From: Brevibacterium permense
GTDB lineage: Bacteria > Actinomycetota > Actinomycetes > Actinomycetales > Brevibacteriaceae
DNA length: 64,000 bases
Assembly (NCBI RefSeq): GCF_025506275.1
Contig: NZ_QYCP01000090.1
Coordinates: 1 to 64,000 of the forward strand
Reading direction: 5' to 3'
The translations under genes and the position numbers were made by a program. Positions 1-9,033 of the stretch are shown piece by piece; position 1 is the first letter of the stretch, and every line of letters starts with the position of its first letter. The notes under the pieces were generated by a model. It ran no database searches and was not told the origin of the DNA. It worked only from the letters and a program-made list of their open reading frames with translations.

Positions 1-68
1 GGGTAACCATGGGGTCACCTCTGGGAGGATGAACCCATCCGAGCGACACCCGATTTCAGGTTTGACGA

Positions 69-101
69 CATCACCCCGGTGCGACGAGCGCCGGGGTGAT
101 G
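69..101. terminator. Hairpin between an upstream gene and ilvE
   Basis: An 11-bp perfect stem (CATCACCCCGG at 69-79, CCGGGGTGATG at 91-101) encloses an 11-base loop. No T-run follows on the plus strand. The hairpin ends only 3 bases before the probable ilvE -10 box, so it could terminate a gene lying left of the window or affect ilvE expression. Bases 1-68 show no other recognisable feature. Confidence 0.5.
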
Positions 102-104
102 GAC

Positions 105-110
105 TACCCT
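105..110 (+). promoter_or_regulatory. Probable -10 box for ilvE (TACCCT)
   Basis: TACCCT fits the actinobacterial TANNNT consensus and would start transcription near 117. That leaves a leader of about 31 bases before the ATG at 148 and places the alternative GTG at 115 essentially at or before the transcript start. Confidence 0.4.
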
Positions 111-147
111 GAAAGTGTCACTCATCACAAGTGAGAAAAGAGTTTCC

Positions 148-1239
148 ATGACAGATTTCACCGTTCTTAAGAACCTCCAGCCGCAACCCGAGCTGGTGCG
201 CGAGAACATCAAGAAGGATCCCGGCTTCGGCCAGTACTTCACCGACCACATGGCGCACATCCGCTATACGATCGATGACGGCTGGCAGGGGCACGAGGTC
301 CGGCCGTATGGTCCGCTGCTGCTCGACCCGGCAGCCGCCGTCCTCCACTATGCCCAGGAGATCTTCGAGGGGCTCAAGGCCTACCGTCATGCTGACGGAT
401 CGGTATGGACGTTCCGACCCGAGCGCAATGCCGCGCGCATCAACAGGTCCGCCGAGCGTCTCGCGCTGCCACAGCTGCCCGAAGAGGACTTCATCGACTC
501 GCTCAAGCACCTGGTCAGCCTCGATCAGGCATGGGTTCCGACGCCGGAGTCGGACGCCGATGAGTCGAGCCTGTACCTGCGGCCGTTCATGATCGCCACG
601 GAGCGGTTCCTCGGCGTGCGGGCCAGCCACGAAGTCGACTACTACGCCATCGCGTCGCCGGCCGGACCTTACTTCTCCGGGGGCATCAAGCCGGTGTCGA
701 TCTGGCTCTCACCGAAGCTCAAGCGCGCCGGCGCGGGAGGCACGGGATTCGCCAAGTGCGGCGGCAACTATGCATCGTCGCTGGTGGCGACCAACGAGGC
801 GGCCGCCAAGGGGTGCCAGCAGGTGCTGTTCACCGACTCGGTGGAGAACAAGTACATCGACGAGCTCGGCGGCATGAACCTCATGCTCGTGACGAAGAGC
901 GGCAAGCTGCTCACCCCGGCGCTGAGCGATTCGATCCTCGACGGCGTCACCCGCCGTTCGCTGCTCGAACTGGCTCCTCAGCTCGGACTCGAGGCCGAAG
1001 AGCGTCAGATCTCCATCGAGGAGTGGCGCGAGGGCGCGGCCAGCGGCGAGATCGTCGAGGCGTTCGCCTGTGGCACTGCCGCGGTCATCACGCCGATCAG
1101 CAAGCTCGTCAGCGAAGACTTCACCATCGACCATGGTGAAGAGGCCGGTGAGACGACCATGGAGCTGCGTAAGACGCTGCTCGGCATCCAGTACGGACGC
1201 GTCGAGGACAAGAACAACTGGCTCGTGCGACTGGCCTGA
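148..1239 (+). CDS. ilvE: Branched-chain-amino-acid aminotransferase
   Basis: PLP-dependent fold-type IV transaminase that interconverts leucine, isoleucine and valine with their 2-keto acids in the cytosol. The 363-residue product shows the family block HYAQEIFEGLKAY near residue 67, RPFMIATE near 145, the PLP-lysine segment FAKCGGNYAS near 200 and ELGGMNLM near 245, and the length is normal. A GTG at 115 would add 11 residues; the ATG at 148 is preferred because the predicted transcript starts near 117 and the homologous region begins soon after. It stands alone, with a hairpin about 135 bases downstream. The leucine genes leuCD lie 30 kb away. Confidence 0.93.
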   Translation: MTDFTVLKNLQPQPELVRENIKKDPGFGQYFTDHMAHIRYTIDDGWQGHEVRPYGPLLLDPAAAVLHYAQEIFEGLKAYRHADGSVWTFRPERNAARINRSAERLALPQLPEEDFIDSLKHLVSLDQAWVPTPESDADESSLYLRPFMIATERFLGVRASHEVDYYAIASPAGPYFSGGIKPVSIWLSPKLKRAGAGGTGFAKCGGNYASSLVATNEAAAKGCQQVLFTDSVENKYIDELGGMNLMLVTKSGKLLTPALSDSILDGVTRRSLLELAPQLGLEAEERQISIEEWREGAASGEIVEAFACGTAAVITPISKLVSEDFTIDHGEEAGETTMELRKTLLGIQYGRVEDKNNWLVRLA

Positions 1240-1260
1240 TCAGGTAAACGCTGCAGATCT

Positions 1261-1347
1261 GGCAGGCGTTGCCGGTCCGGCGGGCATGGCTGGTCGGGCG
1301 TTGCTGGTCTGGCGGGCGTTGCTGGTCCGATGGGCATTGTCTGATCT
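1261..1347 (+). repeat. Five degenerate ~18-bp tandem units after ilvE
   Basis: Units beginning at about 1261, 1279, 1296, 1311 and 1329 share the core GGCGGGCGTTGCTGGTCC with substitutions and small deletions. They lie in the 362-bp non-coding gap 1240-1601 between ilvE and the MFS gene. The same gap also holds a hairpin (1376-1405) and the MFS -10 box; nothing else was recognised there. Confidence 0.65.
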
Positions 1348-1375
1348 GGACGGCAGCCGGGCACGCTTCTGAGGT

Positions 1376-1405
1376 GGGCAGCTGCGAAGAGATTCGGAGC
1401 TGCCC
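1376..1405. terminator. Hairpin downstream of ilvE
   Basis: GGGCAGCT (1376-1383) pairs with AGCTGCCC (1398-1405), with an inner GAA/TTC pairing. There is only a short T-poor tail (GCCTTCTG), so it is a weak intrinsic-terminator candidate for ilvE. Confidence 0.45.
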
Positions 1406-1589
1406 GCCTTCTGCGTTCCGCCCGTTGTTCATCACCCGCTGTCAATTGCGCTGCGGATCTCGGTGGGCGGCTCAAACTGTGGTGGGCGGCGGATGTCGGG
1501 GTGGATGCGGAGACTGTGGTGGACTGGGGAGTGGCGTACGTGCGGTAAACGCGCGCGGAGCGTTTTACTCAGTTGTGCGTTAATTGCGG

Positions 1590-1595
1590 TACTGT
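1590..1595 (+). promoter_or_regulatory. -10 box (TACTGT) of a leaderless MFS transcript
   Basis: TACTGT is followed by exactly 6 bases and then the GTG at 1602. Transcription would start on the first base of the start codon. No Shine-Dalgarno sequence is visible. Confidence 0.6.
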
Positions 1596-1601
1596 GGCCA
1601 C

Positions 1602-3005
1602 GTGCACACGACCACCTCGGCGTCGGTACCGACAGCCTCCGAAGTCATCGCCCACCTGCCATGGAAGTGGCGCACTCAAGGTGCCATTTTCATCATCGGC
1701 GGGCTCGGTTTCATGTTCGACGCATGGGACGTCGCCCTCAACGGATTCCTCATTCCGCTGCTCAGCGGCTATTGGAGTCTCACCGTCGGCCAGGCCGCCT
1801 GGATCGCGACCGCCAACCTCATCGGCATGGCACTTGGTGCCTTCATCTGGGGCGGCATCGCCGACGTCATCGGTCGGAAGAAGGCCTTCACTCTCACGCT
1901 CCTCGTGTTCTCGATCTTCACCGTCGCCGGAGCCTTCGCGCCCGCATATGGGTGGTTCATCCTCTTCCGCTTCCTCGCCGGATTCGGGCTCGGCGGATGT
2001 ATCCCCGTCGACTACGCCCTCGTCGGGGAGTTCACTCCCAGCCGTCACCGCGGACGCGTGCTCACGGCTATGGACGGCTGGTGGCCGATCGGCGCCTCGC
2101 TCTGTGCGTTCGTGTCGGCTTACCTCCTCGGCTTCGGGGACTGGCGCCTGATCATGCTCGTCATGATCGTGCCGGCTCTGTTGACGGTGGCGGTGCGTTT
2201 CGGGATTCCGGAATCACCTCTCTATCTTGCCTCGGTCGGACGCTACGCAGAGGCCGATGCGATCATCAAGCGACTGGTCGAGCGCACCGGCGCCGACGTC
2301 GCCGAATGGACCCATGAACCAGTCAGCGGGACTGCTGCGACGCCGACCTCGGGCACAGGACCGAAGGTCAGCGGGCAGCTGCGTGCGGCCAGCGGTCAGC
2401 TGGTGCAGCTGTGGCAGCACTCCGCGAAGACGACTCTCGTCGCCTGGTCGCTGTTCGTCTCCGTCCTTCTTGTCTACTATGCGGCGCTGACATGGCTGCC
2501 GGGGATCCTCAAGAAGCAGGGGCTGGCCGATCAGGCGGCATTCCTCGTCACCGGGTCGATGACCGCGGTGGGCATCCTCGGCGTGATCGTCTCCGCGCTC
2601 ATCGTCGAACGATTCGGTCGCAAATGGGTGCTCGGGGCCTCGTCGATCGTGGCCGCCATCCTCCTCGTCGGATCGGCCGTATTCATCGAAGCCTCCGGCG
2701 CCGACCTCACCTGGACCGCGAGGGCCGCAATCATCGGTTTCGGCTTCGTCATCCAGATCGCCATCCCGACGCTCTACACCTACGTCTCCGAGCTCTATCC
2801 CACCCGACTGCGCGGATCCGGTTTCGGGTGGGCGTCGGCAGCGTCTCGACTGGCGACAGGAATCGCTCCGATCGTCTTCGGTGCTTTCATGTGGCCCGTG
2901 CTCGGACTGACGCTGACATTCGTCCTCACCGGAGCGCTCGTCGTTGTCGCCGTGCTGCTCATGGGCTTCCTCGCCCGAGAGACGACCGGCGAAGAACTGA
3001 GCTGA
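1602..3005 (+). CDS. MFS transporter, sugar-porter/NiaP-like
   Basis: Twelve-helix major facilitator of 467 residues in the cytoplasmic membrane. The loop 2-3 signature is present as GGIADVIGRKKAF near residue 85 and its second-half counterpart as VERFGRKWVLG near 335. The first helix region FMFDAWDVALNGF resembles the sugar/metabolite:proton symporters, including niacin permeases, but the substrate cannot be read from sequence. A charged central loop (about residues 215-275) separates the two halves. The GTG at 1602 was chosen because a TACTGT box lies 6 bases before it; a TTG at 1584 would overlap that box. It appears monocistronic. Confidence 0.85.
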   Translation: MHTTTSASVPTASEVIAHLPWKWRTQGAIFIIGGLGFMFDAWDVALNGFLIPLLSGYWSLTVGQAAWIATANLIGMALGAFIWGGIADVIGRKKAFTLTLLVFSIFTVAGAFAPAYGWFILFRFLAGFGLGGCIPVDYALVGEFTPSRHRGRVLTAMDGWWPIGASLCAFVSAYLLGFGDWRLIMLVMIVPALLTVAVRFGIPESPLYLASVGRYAEADAIIKRLVERTGADVAEWTHEPVSGTAATPTSGTGPKVSGQLRAASGQLVQLWQHSAKTTLVAWSLFVSVLLVYYAALTWLPGILKKQGLADQAAFLVTGSMTAVGILGVIVSALIVERFGRKWVLGASSIVAAILLVGSAVFIEASGADLTWTARAAIIGFGFVIQIAIPTLYTYVSELYPTRLRGSGFGWASAASRLATGIAPIVFGAFMWPVLGLTLTFVLTGALVVVAVLLMGFLARETTGEELS

Positions 3006-3122
3006 GGCAGTCGCGAAAGCAGCGGGGCAGCTCCACCTTCATTCGTTTGGCAACGGATCTGCTTCCATGAAGCTGTGACCTGCACAGATGGGGGCCCGAA
3101 ATCTCGTGTCAGTGGCGAACGA

Positions 3123-3128
3123 TAGTGT
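3123..3128 (+). promoter_or_regulatory. -10 box (TAGTGT), leaderless start of the HNH gene
   Basis: TAGTGT ends 7 bases before the ATG at 3136, the leaderless spacing repeated in this window. It supports 3136 over an in-frame ATG at 3088. Confidence 0.5.
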
Positions 3129-3135
3129 TCTGGAC

Positions 3136-4920
3136 ATGGAAGCAAAGCAGGTTCCAGACGTGCTCACCGAGATCGCTCGGTGGTGTGAGAGCCTGTCCGA
3201 AATGCCTCCTGCCGCGACCGAGGAAGAAGCGATCGATCGCATCACGGCCATCGAGAAGCTGACCTCCGCCTGCGCCGCCGCGCAGGCCCGCGAAACCCTG
3301 ACGTTCGATATGCACCGCAGGAATCGGGAAGCCGAAGACGGGATCCCGAGCAAGAAGCAGGGTCTCGGAGTCGGTGCGGAGATCGGCTTAGCCAGAAAGG
3401 TCTCCCGGCGCCGTGGCAACGCGCTGCTCAGATTCTCTCGGACCCTGCTCTTGGATCTGCCCAATGTCTACAGGGCGATGAAAGGTGGCGACATCTCGGA
3501 GGAGAAGGCCCACACGGTCGCAAAGGAATCCGACTGGCTTCCCCGTGAGAAGAAGCACGAGCTCGACGAGCGGATGGCCGGACGCCTGGCCGAGGTGGGT
3601 GTCAGGCGACTGGGCAACGAAGTGAGGGCTCTCGCACAGAGGCTCGATCAGCAGGCTGCGGTCGACCACCTCGAGCGCTGTATCGAAGAGCGCTCGGTCA
3701 GTGTGCGTCCGGCACCGGGAAACATGGCCTATCTGACCGCTCTGCTGCCGATGCCGCAGGCAGTCGCCGCATTCGCCAACCTCAAGAAGTCGGCGCAGAC
3801 TGCCATCGCCGCAGGCAACGCCGATGGCCGTGGTCAGAGTCAGATCGCTGCGGATCTCTTGGTCGAGCGGCTGACCGGGCAGGCTGCTGCTGCGGCAGTG
3901 CCCACCGAAGTTCACCTCATAATGCAAGACAGCAGTCTGTTCGGGCCTGGGGAAGAATCGGCCTGGTTCCCCGGAGTCGGCCCGATCCCGGCACAAGCCG
4001 CCAGGGCCGTCGTTGCCGAAAACGACGCCGCCATCTTTATCCGCAGGCTCTACACACGACCCGAAGACGGGCAGCTCGTGAGGATGGACTCGCGCCGCAG
4101 GGAATTCTCCGGGCTGCTTCGACGCATGGTCATCTTCCGCGACGACGTCTGCCGCTCGCCCTGGTGCGAGGCACCCATCCAGCACGCCGATCATGCCGAC
4201 CCGGCTGCCGGCGGCGGCGAAACCGATTGGGACAACGCCTCTGGACTGTGCGCGTCCTGCAACTATCTCAAAGAACTCAGCGGTTGGCGCCACAAGGCAA
4301 CTGCCGGTGCCCTCGAGGTCGTCACACCGACCGGTCACCACTACAAAACCCGCACCAAACCACTCAGTGACCCCGATCCCGGATGCACCTCTGCTCAGGA
4401 CGAGGGATTCGGTGCGAGGCATGGCCCCGGCCAACAGGATCCTCCTGATCAGCAGCACGATCGGGAACGGCAGCAATTTCCCGGTCGACAACACGGCCCC
4501 GAGCCGGGACGAGACTATGGTCCCGAAACGGGACACGAGTCCGCTCAAGCAGCGGAGGCGACGGCGTCGACCGGTGACGGAGCTCGTGCCGCGCCGCCCA
4601 GCGACGGAGGTCGTGCCGTGCCGCCCGGTGACGAAACCCGTGCCGTGCCGCCCGGTGACGAAACCCGTGCCGCGTCACCGGGCGACAGAGCTTGTGCCGT
4701 TCCTCCGAACGACCGTGACGGTGCTTCACCGGACGAAGCCGTACACGCGTTTTCGGTGCTGATCCCATGGCGGTACGTTCGCCGGACCTCGCAGCCGGCA
4801 ACCGTCGAAATCGCCGGAACCACCATCGGAATCGATATCTTTGATGCTGACGAACGCCCGATGAGTCCCACCGAAGAACTCCTCTGCGCCGCAATCATCG
4901 AACACCGAGGCAGGCTGTGA
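3136..4920 (+). CDS. DUF222 / HNH endonuclease-signature protein (13E12 type)
   Basis: Protein of 594 residues of the actinobacterial DUF222-HNH family (REP13E12-like), which occurs in multiple copies in many actinobacterial genomes; its biological role is not established. An alpha-helical DUF222 region covers about residues 20-320. The HNH fold follows near 335-380, with RDDVCRSPWCEAPIQHADH, then DNASGLCASCNYLKE, giving the paired cysteines and histidines of a zinc/metal nuclease. After that comes a low-complexity, Pro/Gly/Asp-rich linker with five 9-residue repeats (about residues 484-528) and a short conserved-looking C-terminus. The catalytic residues look intact. Nuclease activity is a family inference. 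Confidence 0.8.
   Translation: MEAKQVPDVLTEIARWCESLSEMPPAATEEEAIDRITAIEKLTSACAAAQARETLTFDMHRRNREAEDGIPSKKQGLGVGAEIGLARKVSRRRGNALLRFSRTLLLDLPNVYRAMKGGDISEEKAHTVAKESDWLPREKKHELDERMAGRLAEVGVRRLGNEVRALAQRLDQQAAVDHLERCIEERSVSVRPAPGNMAYLTALLPMPQAVAAFANLKKSAQTAIAAGNADGRGQSQIAADLLVERLTGQAAAAAVPTEVHLIMQDSSLFGPGEESAWFPGVGPIPAQAARAVVAENDAAIFIRRLYTRPEDGQLVRMDSRRREFSGLLRRMVIFRDDVCRSPWCEAPIQHADHADPAAGGGETDWDNASGLCASCNYLKELSGWRHKATAGALEVVTPTGHHYKTRTKPLSDPDPGCTSAQDEGFGARHGPGQQDPPDQQHDRERQQFPGRQHGPEPGRDYGPETGHESAQAAEATASTGDGARAAPPSDGGRAVPPGDETRAVPPGDETRAASPGDRACAVPPNDRDGASPDEAVHAFSVLIPWRYVRRTSQPATVEIAGTTIGIDIFDADERPMSPTEELLCAAIIEHRGRL
4585..4719 (+). repeat. Five in-frame 27-bp repeats in the HNH gene
   Basis: The units encode RAAPPSDGG, RAVPPGDET (twice, nearly identical at DNA level), RAASPGDRA and CAVPPNDRD. 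The near identity of units 2 and 3 points to recent slippage or unequal recombination. The repeat lies in the linker after the HNH domain and keeps the reading frame. Confidence 0.85.
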
Positions 4921-4985
4921 ACCGAGTCTGCCGAAGCGATGACAAGTGGTCACCGAAAGTTCAACTGCCCGCTCCAACACGGGAC

Positions 4986-4991
4986 TATGGT
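4986..4991 (+). promoter_or_regulatory. -10 box (TATGGT), leaderless start of the GNAT gene
   Basis: TATGGT ends 7 bases before the ATG at 4999. No ribosome binding site precedes that codon, which fits a leaderless message. Confidence 0.5.
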
Positions 4992-4998
4992 GATAGTC

Positions 4999-5661
4999 AT
5001 GAACGACCTCAACGGGCAGACGTCGCCCGCTGACCACATCGCGACCTCCGGCCGAGCAGACGTTCCCGCGGTCGAAATCGTGTGGGGGATGCCGTCGGGA
5101 ATGGGTACGTTGTGGCAGGGAGTGCCCTCGGGGCCGGGAATCGCCGGAGTCCTCCCGCCCCGCAGCGAGGTCGAAGCAGTCTATGGGGCTGCTGCCGCCG
5201 AGCCGCCGCTGAACGAGGACCCGAGGTTCGCGGCAGTATTCGCCGACGTCTACGAAGTCTCCGTCCGCAACGGACAGGTCCTCATGACATTGACGCGGAC
5301 CCAGCCCGACGGACGGCTGAGCTCATTCGCCTACGGACACCATTGGAAATGGGAAGAACAGAAATATCCGTGGGCATTCGAACTGCAGCGCCGCCTCGGC
5401 GAGTCTTCGACCGAACTCGAATCGACCTTCGCTCTCAACCTGCTCGCCCGTGATCCGAACCGGCGGGAACGAGGTTTGGGACGGCGCACTCTCGAGGCGT
5501 GGGTCGGGGAGGTCGGTCGCTTCGGCTGCTGGCTGCAGACCGACGATATCGACAGTCCGGCACGACGGCTCTACGAGGAACTCGGCTTCACCGAACTCGG
5601 CCACGGGCCTGAAGCACCCAACGGGCACCCCGGTTTGGTCATGTTCCGCAGCCCGCGGTGA
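4999..5661 (+). CDS. GNAT-fold acetyltransferase-like protein
   Basis: Protein of 220 residues whose C-terminal half reads as a GNAT (Gcn5-related) acyltransferase. There is a strand ending in FALNLLARDPNRRERGLGRRTLEAW near 135-160, with the acetyl-CoA-binding R/Q-x-x-G-x-G/A element represented by RRERGLGRR. The family's closing ARRLYEELGFTELG is near 190. The N-terminal 100 residues contain no domain I recognise. The substrate is unknown. The start at 4999 follows the leaderless -10 box; an upstream ATG at 4987 lies inside that box. It runs in the same direction as its neighbours but with its own promoter. Confidence 0.75.
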   Translation: MNDLNGQTSPADHIATSGRADVPAVEIVWGMPSGMGTLWQGVPSGPGIAGVLPPRSEVEAVYGAAAAEPPLNEDPRFAAVFADVYEVSVRNGQVLMTLTRTQPDGRLSSFAYGHHWKWEEQKYPWAFELQRRLGESSTELESTFALNLLARDPNRRERGLGRRTLEAWVGEVGRFGCWLQTDDIDSPARRLYEELGFTELGHGPEAPNGHPGLVMFRSPR

Positions 5662-5723
5662 GAAATCCTCGTCTGAACAGTTCTTAGTCAGCGGCACCAA
5701 GCGGCTGAGTCAGCGGCAGTCAT

Positions 5724-5729
5724 TAGGAT
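5724..5729 (+). promoter_or_regulatory. -10 box (TAGGAT), leaderless start of the S9 peptidase gene
   Basis: TAGGAT is followed by 6 bases (GGGGCC) and then the ATG at 5736. Transcription would begin at the start codon. Confidence 0.6.
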
Positions 5730-5735
5730 GGGGCC

Positions 5736-7943
5736 ATGCGTGAAGAAGACTCCTCAAAGACGGCCTCGACGGTGAACGCCGAACTGCCCGACGACGAAAA
5801 CATCTGGCTCGAAGACATCTACGGCGAGGAGCAGATCGCCTGGGTGAAAGACCAGAACGTGAAGACCCTCGAGCGATTCCACGACGGACTCTTCGACGAC
5901 ATCTCCGGTGATCTGCGCACCGCACTGGACTCCGACGACCGCATCCCGATGGTCACCAAACGCGGGGACCACTTCTATAACTTCTGGCGGGACAAGACGA
6001 ACCCGAAGGGCCTGTGGCGACGCACCTCCTGGGACAGCTACCGCACGGCCACCCCCGACTGGGAAGTGCTGCTCGACCTCGACGAACTGGCCGCAGAGGA
6101 AGACACCGCCTGGGTCTGGTCAGGAGCGATGGTGCGCCGCAGCGACAACCGCCGCGCGCTCGTCCTCCTGTCCCCGGACGGAGGCGACTCACACCGAGTC
6201 CGCGAATTCGACCTCGATGACCGCGCCTTCGTCGACGGCGGCTTCGACATCCCCGCCGCCAAAACACGGTTGGCCTGGCTCGACGACGACACCGTGCTCG
6301 TTGCCACCGAAACCGACGCTGACTCACTGACGACCTCGTCCTACCCACGCCAAGCCCGAGCGCTCCGCCGAGGTCAGAGCCTCGACGACGCCCCGATCGT
6401 CGCCGAAGTGCCACGCGACCATGTGGCGATCTTCGTCGGCAGCGACATCCGCCCCGACACCGAGGCCACCGACCGTGCCGTCATCATCGACGCCATCGAC
6501 TTCTTCAACTCGACGATGAGCTTCCTCGACCTCGCCGACATCACGAGCGCAGACGGTTCGCTGTCAGTCGAACCGACAGCATGGGCCGACGCGCTCAACA
6601 GGGTCGACGTCCCCACCGACGTCGAGGTCGGCTTCGAGCGCGACCTCCTGCTCTTCCGACCCCAGTCGACGTGGACGTCCGCCACCACCGAGGTGGCCGC
6701 CGGCGGCCTCGCCATCGCCGATATCGATGCAGTCAAGTCAGGCGAGATCGCTCCGCGCGTGATCTTCACCCCCGACGCCCACACCTCCCTGCAGTCCTTC
6801 ACCTTCACCCGGGACTACCTCGTGCTCGAGCTGCTCGCCGACGTGCAGTCGAAGCTCACGGTCCTCGACCTGGGCAACGGCTTCGCCGAATCCGCCCTGC
6901 CCGGAGTCCCGGCCAACCATATGGTCGGCCTCGGCGCGGTCGATCAGTACGACCCGGCCACCGCCAACGACTTCTGGATGGTCAGCACCGGCTTCCTCAC
7001 GCCCTCGACATTGTCGTACGGCACCTTGGGCCCCTCGGACGAAGCTGCGGGAACGAACTCCGACGAGTCCACCATCGAGGTGATCAAGTCAGCCCCGGCG
7101 ATGTTCGATGCCGAAGGGCTGAGCGTCGAGCAGCACTTCGCCACCAGCGCCGACGGGACGAAGATCCCGTACTTCCAGATCGGAGCCGATGACCTCGCAC
7201 TCGACGGAGAGAATCCCACCCTGCTCGACGGCTACGGCGGCTTCGAAGTCAGCCGCACTCCCGGATACTCACCCGTCGTCGGCATCGGCTGGCTCAGCCG
7301 CAGCACCACCGGCAACACCCTCCCGGCAGGTCGCCGAGGCGTCTATGTCCTCGCGAACATCCGCGGCGGAGGCGAATACGGACCCGAATGGCACACATCG
7401 GCGATGCGGGAGAACCGCATGCGCTGCTATGAAGATCACTCGGCCGTGGCACGCGATCTCATTGCCCGCGGAGTGACGAGCCCGAAGACGCTCGCCTGCG
7501 CCGGCGGATCCAACGGGGGCCTGCTGGTGGGCAATATGCTCACCCAATATCCCGAGCTCTTCGGTGCTGTGTCCTGCGGCGTTCCGCTGCTGGACATGGC
7601 CCGATACACGAAGCTCAGCGCCGGCTATTCGTGGAAAGCCGAGTACGGAGACCCGGACGTGGCCGAGGACTGGGCGTTCATCAGAGAATTCTCTCCTTAC
7701 CACCTCCTCGAGAACGGTCAGGACTATCCGCCGGTGCTGTTCTGGACGGCCACGTCGGATGATCGGGTGGGCCCGGTGCAGGCACGAAAGATGGCCGCCC
7801 GGATGCAGGCGCACGGAATCGAGAACGTGTGGTTCTTCGAAGACACCGAAGGCGGACATTCCGCCGCTTCGGACAATGAGCAGACCGCGTTCACCCGGGC
7901 GCTGAGCTACCGGTTCATGTGGAACGCACTGACAGGGGAGTAG
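5736..7943 (+). CDS. Prolyl oligopeptidase family serine peptidase (S9A)
   Basis: Cytosolic serine peptidase of 735 residues that hydrolyses short peptides after proline or, in oligopeptidase-B-like members, basic residues. The N-terminal 450 residues form the expected beta-propeller region, and the C-terminal alpha/beta hydrolase domain carries GGSNGGLLVG (nucleophile near Ser592), TSDDRVGP (Asp near 676) and EGGHSA (His708). No signal peptide is visible. It is followed within 10 bases by the lipoate ligase gene, so the two are probably co-transcribed. The start is set by the ATG 6 bases after TAGGAT. Confidence 0.9.
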   Translation: MREEDSSKTASTVNAELPDDENIWLEDIYGEEQIAWVKDQNVKTLERFHDGLFDDISGDLRTALDSDDRIPMVTKRGDHFYNFWRDKTNPKGLWRRTSWDSYRTATPDWEVLLDLDELAAEEDTAWVWSGAMVRRSDNRRALVLLSPDGGDSHRVREFDLDDRAFVDGGFDIPAAKTRLAWLDDDTVLVATETDADSLTTSSYPRQARALRRGQSLDDAPIVAEVPRDHVAIFVGSDIRPDTEATDRAVIIDAIDFFNSTMSFLDLADITSADGSLSVEPTAWADALNRVDVPTDVEVGFERDLLLFRPQSTWTSATTEVAAGGLAIADIDAVKSGEIAPRVIFTPDAHTSLQSFTFTRDYLVLELLADVQSKLTVLDLGNGFAESALPGVPANHMVGLGAVDQYDPATANDFWMVSTGFLTPSTLSYGTLGPSDEAAGTNSDESTIEVIKSAPAMFDAEGLSVEQHFATSADGTKIPYFQIGADDLALDGENPTLLDGYGGFEVSRTPGYSPVVGIGWLSRSTTGNTLPAGRRGVYVLANIRGGGEYGPEWHTSAMRENRMRCYEDHSAVARDLIARGVTSPKTLACAGGSNGGLLVGNMLTQYPELFGAVSCGVPLLDMARYTKLSAGYSWKAEYGDPDVAEDWAFIREFSPYHLLENGQDYPPVLFWTATSDDRVGPVQARKMAARMQAHGIENVWFFEDTEGGHSAASDNEQTAFTRALSYRFMWNALTGE

Positions 7944-7953
7944 GTTGGGAGAC

Positions 7954-9033
7954 ATGACGAACGAGACGCAGCACTTCCACGGCGAGTACAAGGTCATCGG
8001 CGGCAAACTCGTCGTTGCCGATGTCACCACCGACGGTCAGACCATCACCGAGGTGAAGATCTCCGGGGACTTCTTCCTCGAACCCGAGGAAGCCTATTTC
8101 GACCTGGCACCGGCACTCGTCGGCGCCAGCGTCACTGCCGATAATGCGGCGCTGCGCGGTCGCCTCGACGCGGCTCTGGCCGGCTACGGTTCGGAACTGG
8201 CGATGCACGGCTTCTCCACCGCCGATATCGCCACCGTCGTGCGCCGGGCGTTGGGTTCGGCGGCGAACTTCACTGACTTCGACTGGCAGGTCATCCGCGG
8301 CGAGGTGTTGCCGACCCAGCTCAATGTGGCGCTCGATCAGGTTCTGCTCGAGGAAGTCGCAGCAGGTCGCAGGCAGCCGACCCTGCGGTTCTGGGAATGG
8401 GAGGACACGGCTACCGTCATCGGGGCCTTCCAGTCCTACGTCAACGAGCTGCGGCCCGAAGGCGTGGAGAAGTACGACGTCCAGGTCGTGCGTCGCATCT
8501 CAGGCGGAGGTGCGATGTTCATGGAGGGCGGCAACTGCATCACCTATTCGATGTTCGTCCCGCCTTCCCTCGTCGCCGGCCTCGACTATGAGGAGTCGTA
8601 TGTGTTCCTCGACCAGTGGGTGCTCGCGGCTCTCAAAACTCTCGGCGTGGAGGCATTCTACAAGCCGATCAACGACATCTCCTCGACCGGAGGCAAGATC
8701 GGCGGTGCCGCACAGAAGCGCAATCGCGACGGCACACTGCTCCACCACGCGACGATGAGCTACGACATCGACGCGGACAAGATGGTCGAAGTTCTGCGCA
8801 TCGGCGAAGCGAAGATCTCCGACAAGGGAGTGGCGAGCGCGAAGAAACGCGTCGATCCGCTGCGGAGTCAGACCGGTGAGGCGCGCAAGGACATCATCGA
8901 TGTCATGGCGGACACCTTCGCCACCCGCTACGGGGCCACTTACGGCACCTACACAGAGGAGGAACTCAAGCGGGCCCAGGAACTCGTCGATGAGAAGTTC
9001 GGGACCGAGAAGTGGACGCACCGAGTGCCGTGA
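7954..9033 (+). CDS. lplA: Lipoate-protein ligase family protein, accessory domain at the N-terminus
   Basis: Enzyme of 359 residues expected to activate lipoate with ATP and attach it to E2 subunits and GcvH. The catalytic BPL/LplA domain starts near residue 115 and carries RRISGGGAMFMEGGNCITY near 185, the lipoyl-adenylate-binding motif, and INDISSTGGKIGGAAQKR near 240 with the conserved lysine. The first ~100 residues (HGEYKVIGGKLV, then GDFFLEPEEAYFDL) resemble the small accessory domain that in E. coli LplA sits at the C-terminus, a permuted order seen in actinobacterial homologues. ATG 7954 has GGGAG upstream; a TTG at 7945 is possible. Confidence 0.85.
   Translation: MTNETQHFHGEYKVIGGKLVVADVTTDGQTITEVKISGDFFLEPEEAYFDLAPALVGASVTADNAALRGRLDAALAGYGSELAMHGFSTADIATVVRRALGSAANFTDFDWQVIRGEVLPTQLNVALDQVLLEEVAAGRRQPTLRFWEWEDTATVIGAFQSYVNELRPEGVEKYDVQVVRRISGGGAMFMEGGNCITYSMFVPPSLVAGLDYEESYVFLDQWVLAALKTLGVEAFYKPINDISSTGGKIGGAAQKRNRDGTLLHHATMSYDIDADKMVEVLRIGEAKISDKGVASAKKRVDPLRSQTGEARKDIIDVMADTFATRYGATYGTYTEEELKRAQELVDEKFGTEKWTHRVP

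Noticed and set aside
115..147. GTG at 115 as ilvE start
   Set aside because: It lies at or upstream of the predicted transcript start and adds residues outside the family homology; kept only as an alternative.
3388..4548. Antisense open frame (386 codons) across the HNH gene
   Set aside because: No recognisable domain or ribosome site; the plus-strand gene has DUF222 and HNH motifs.
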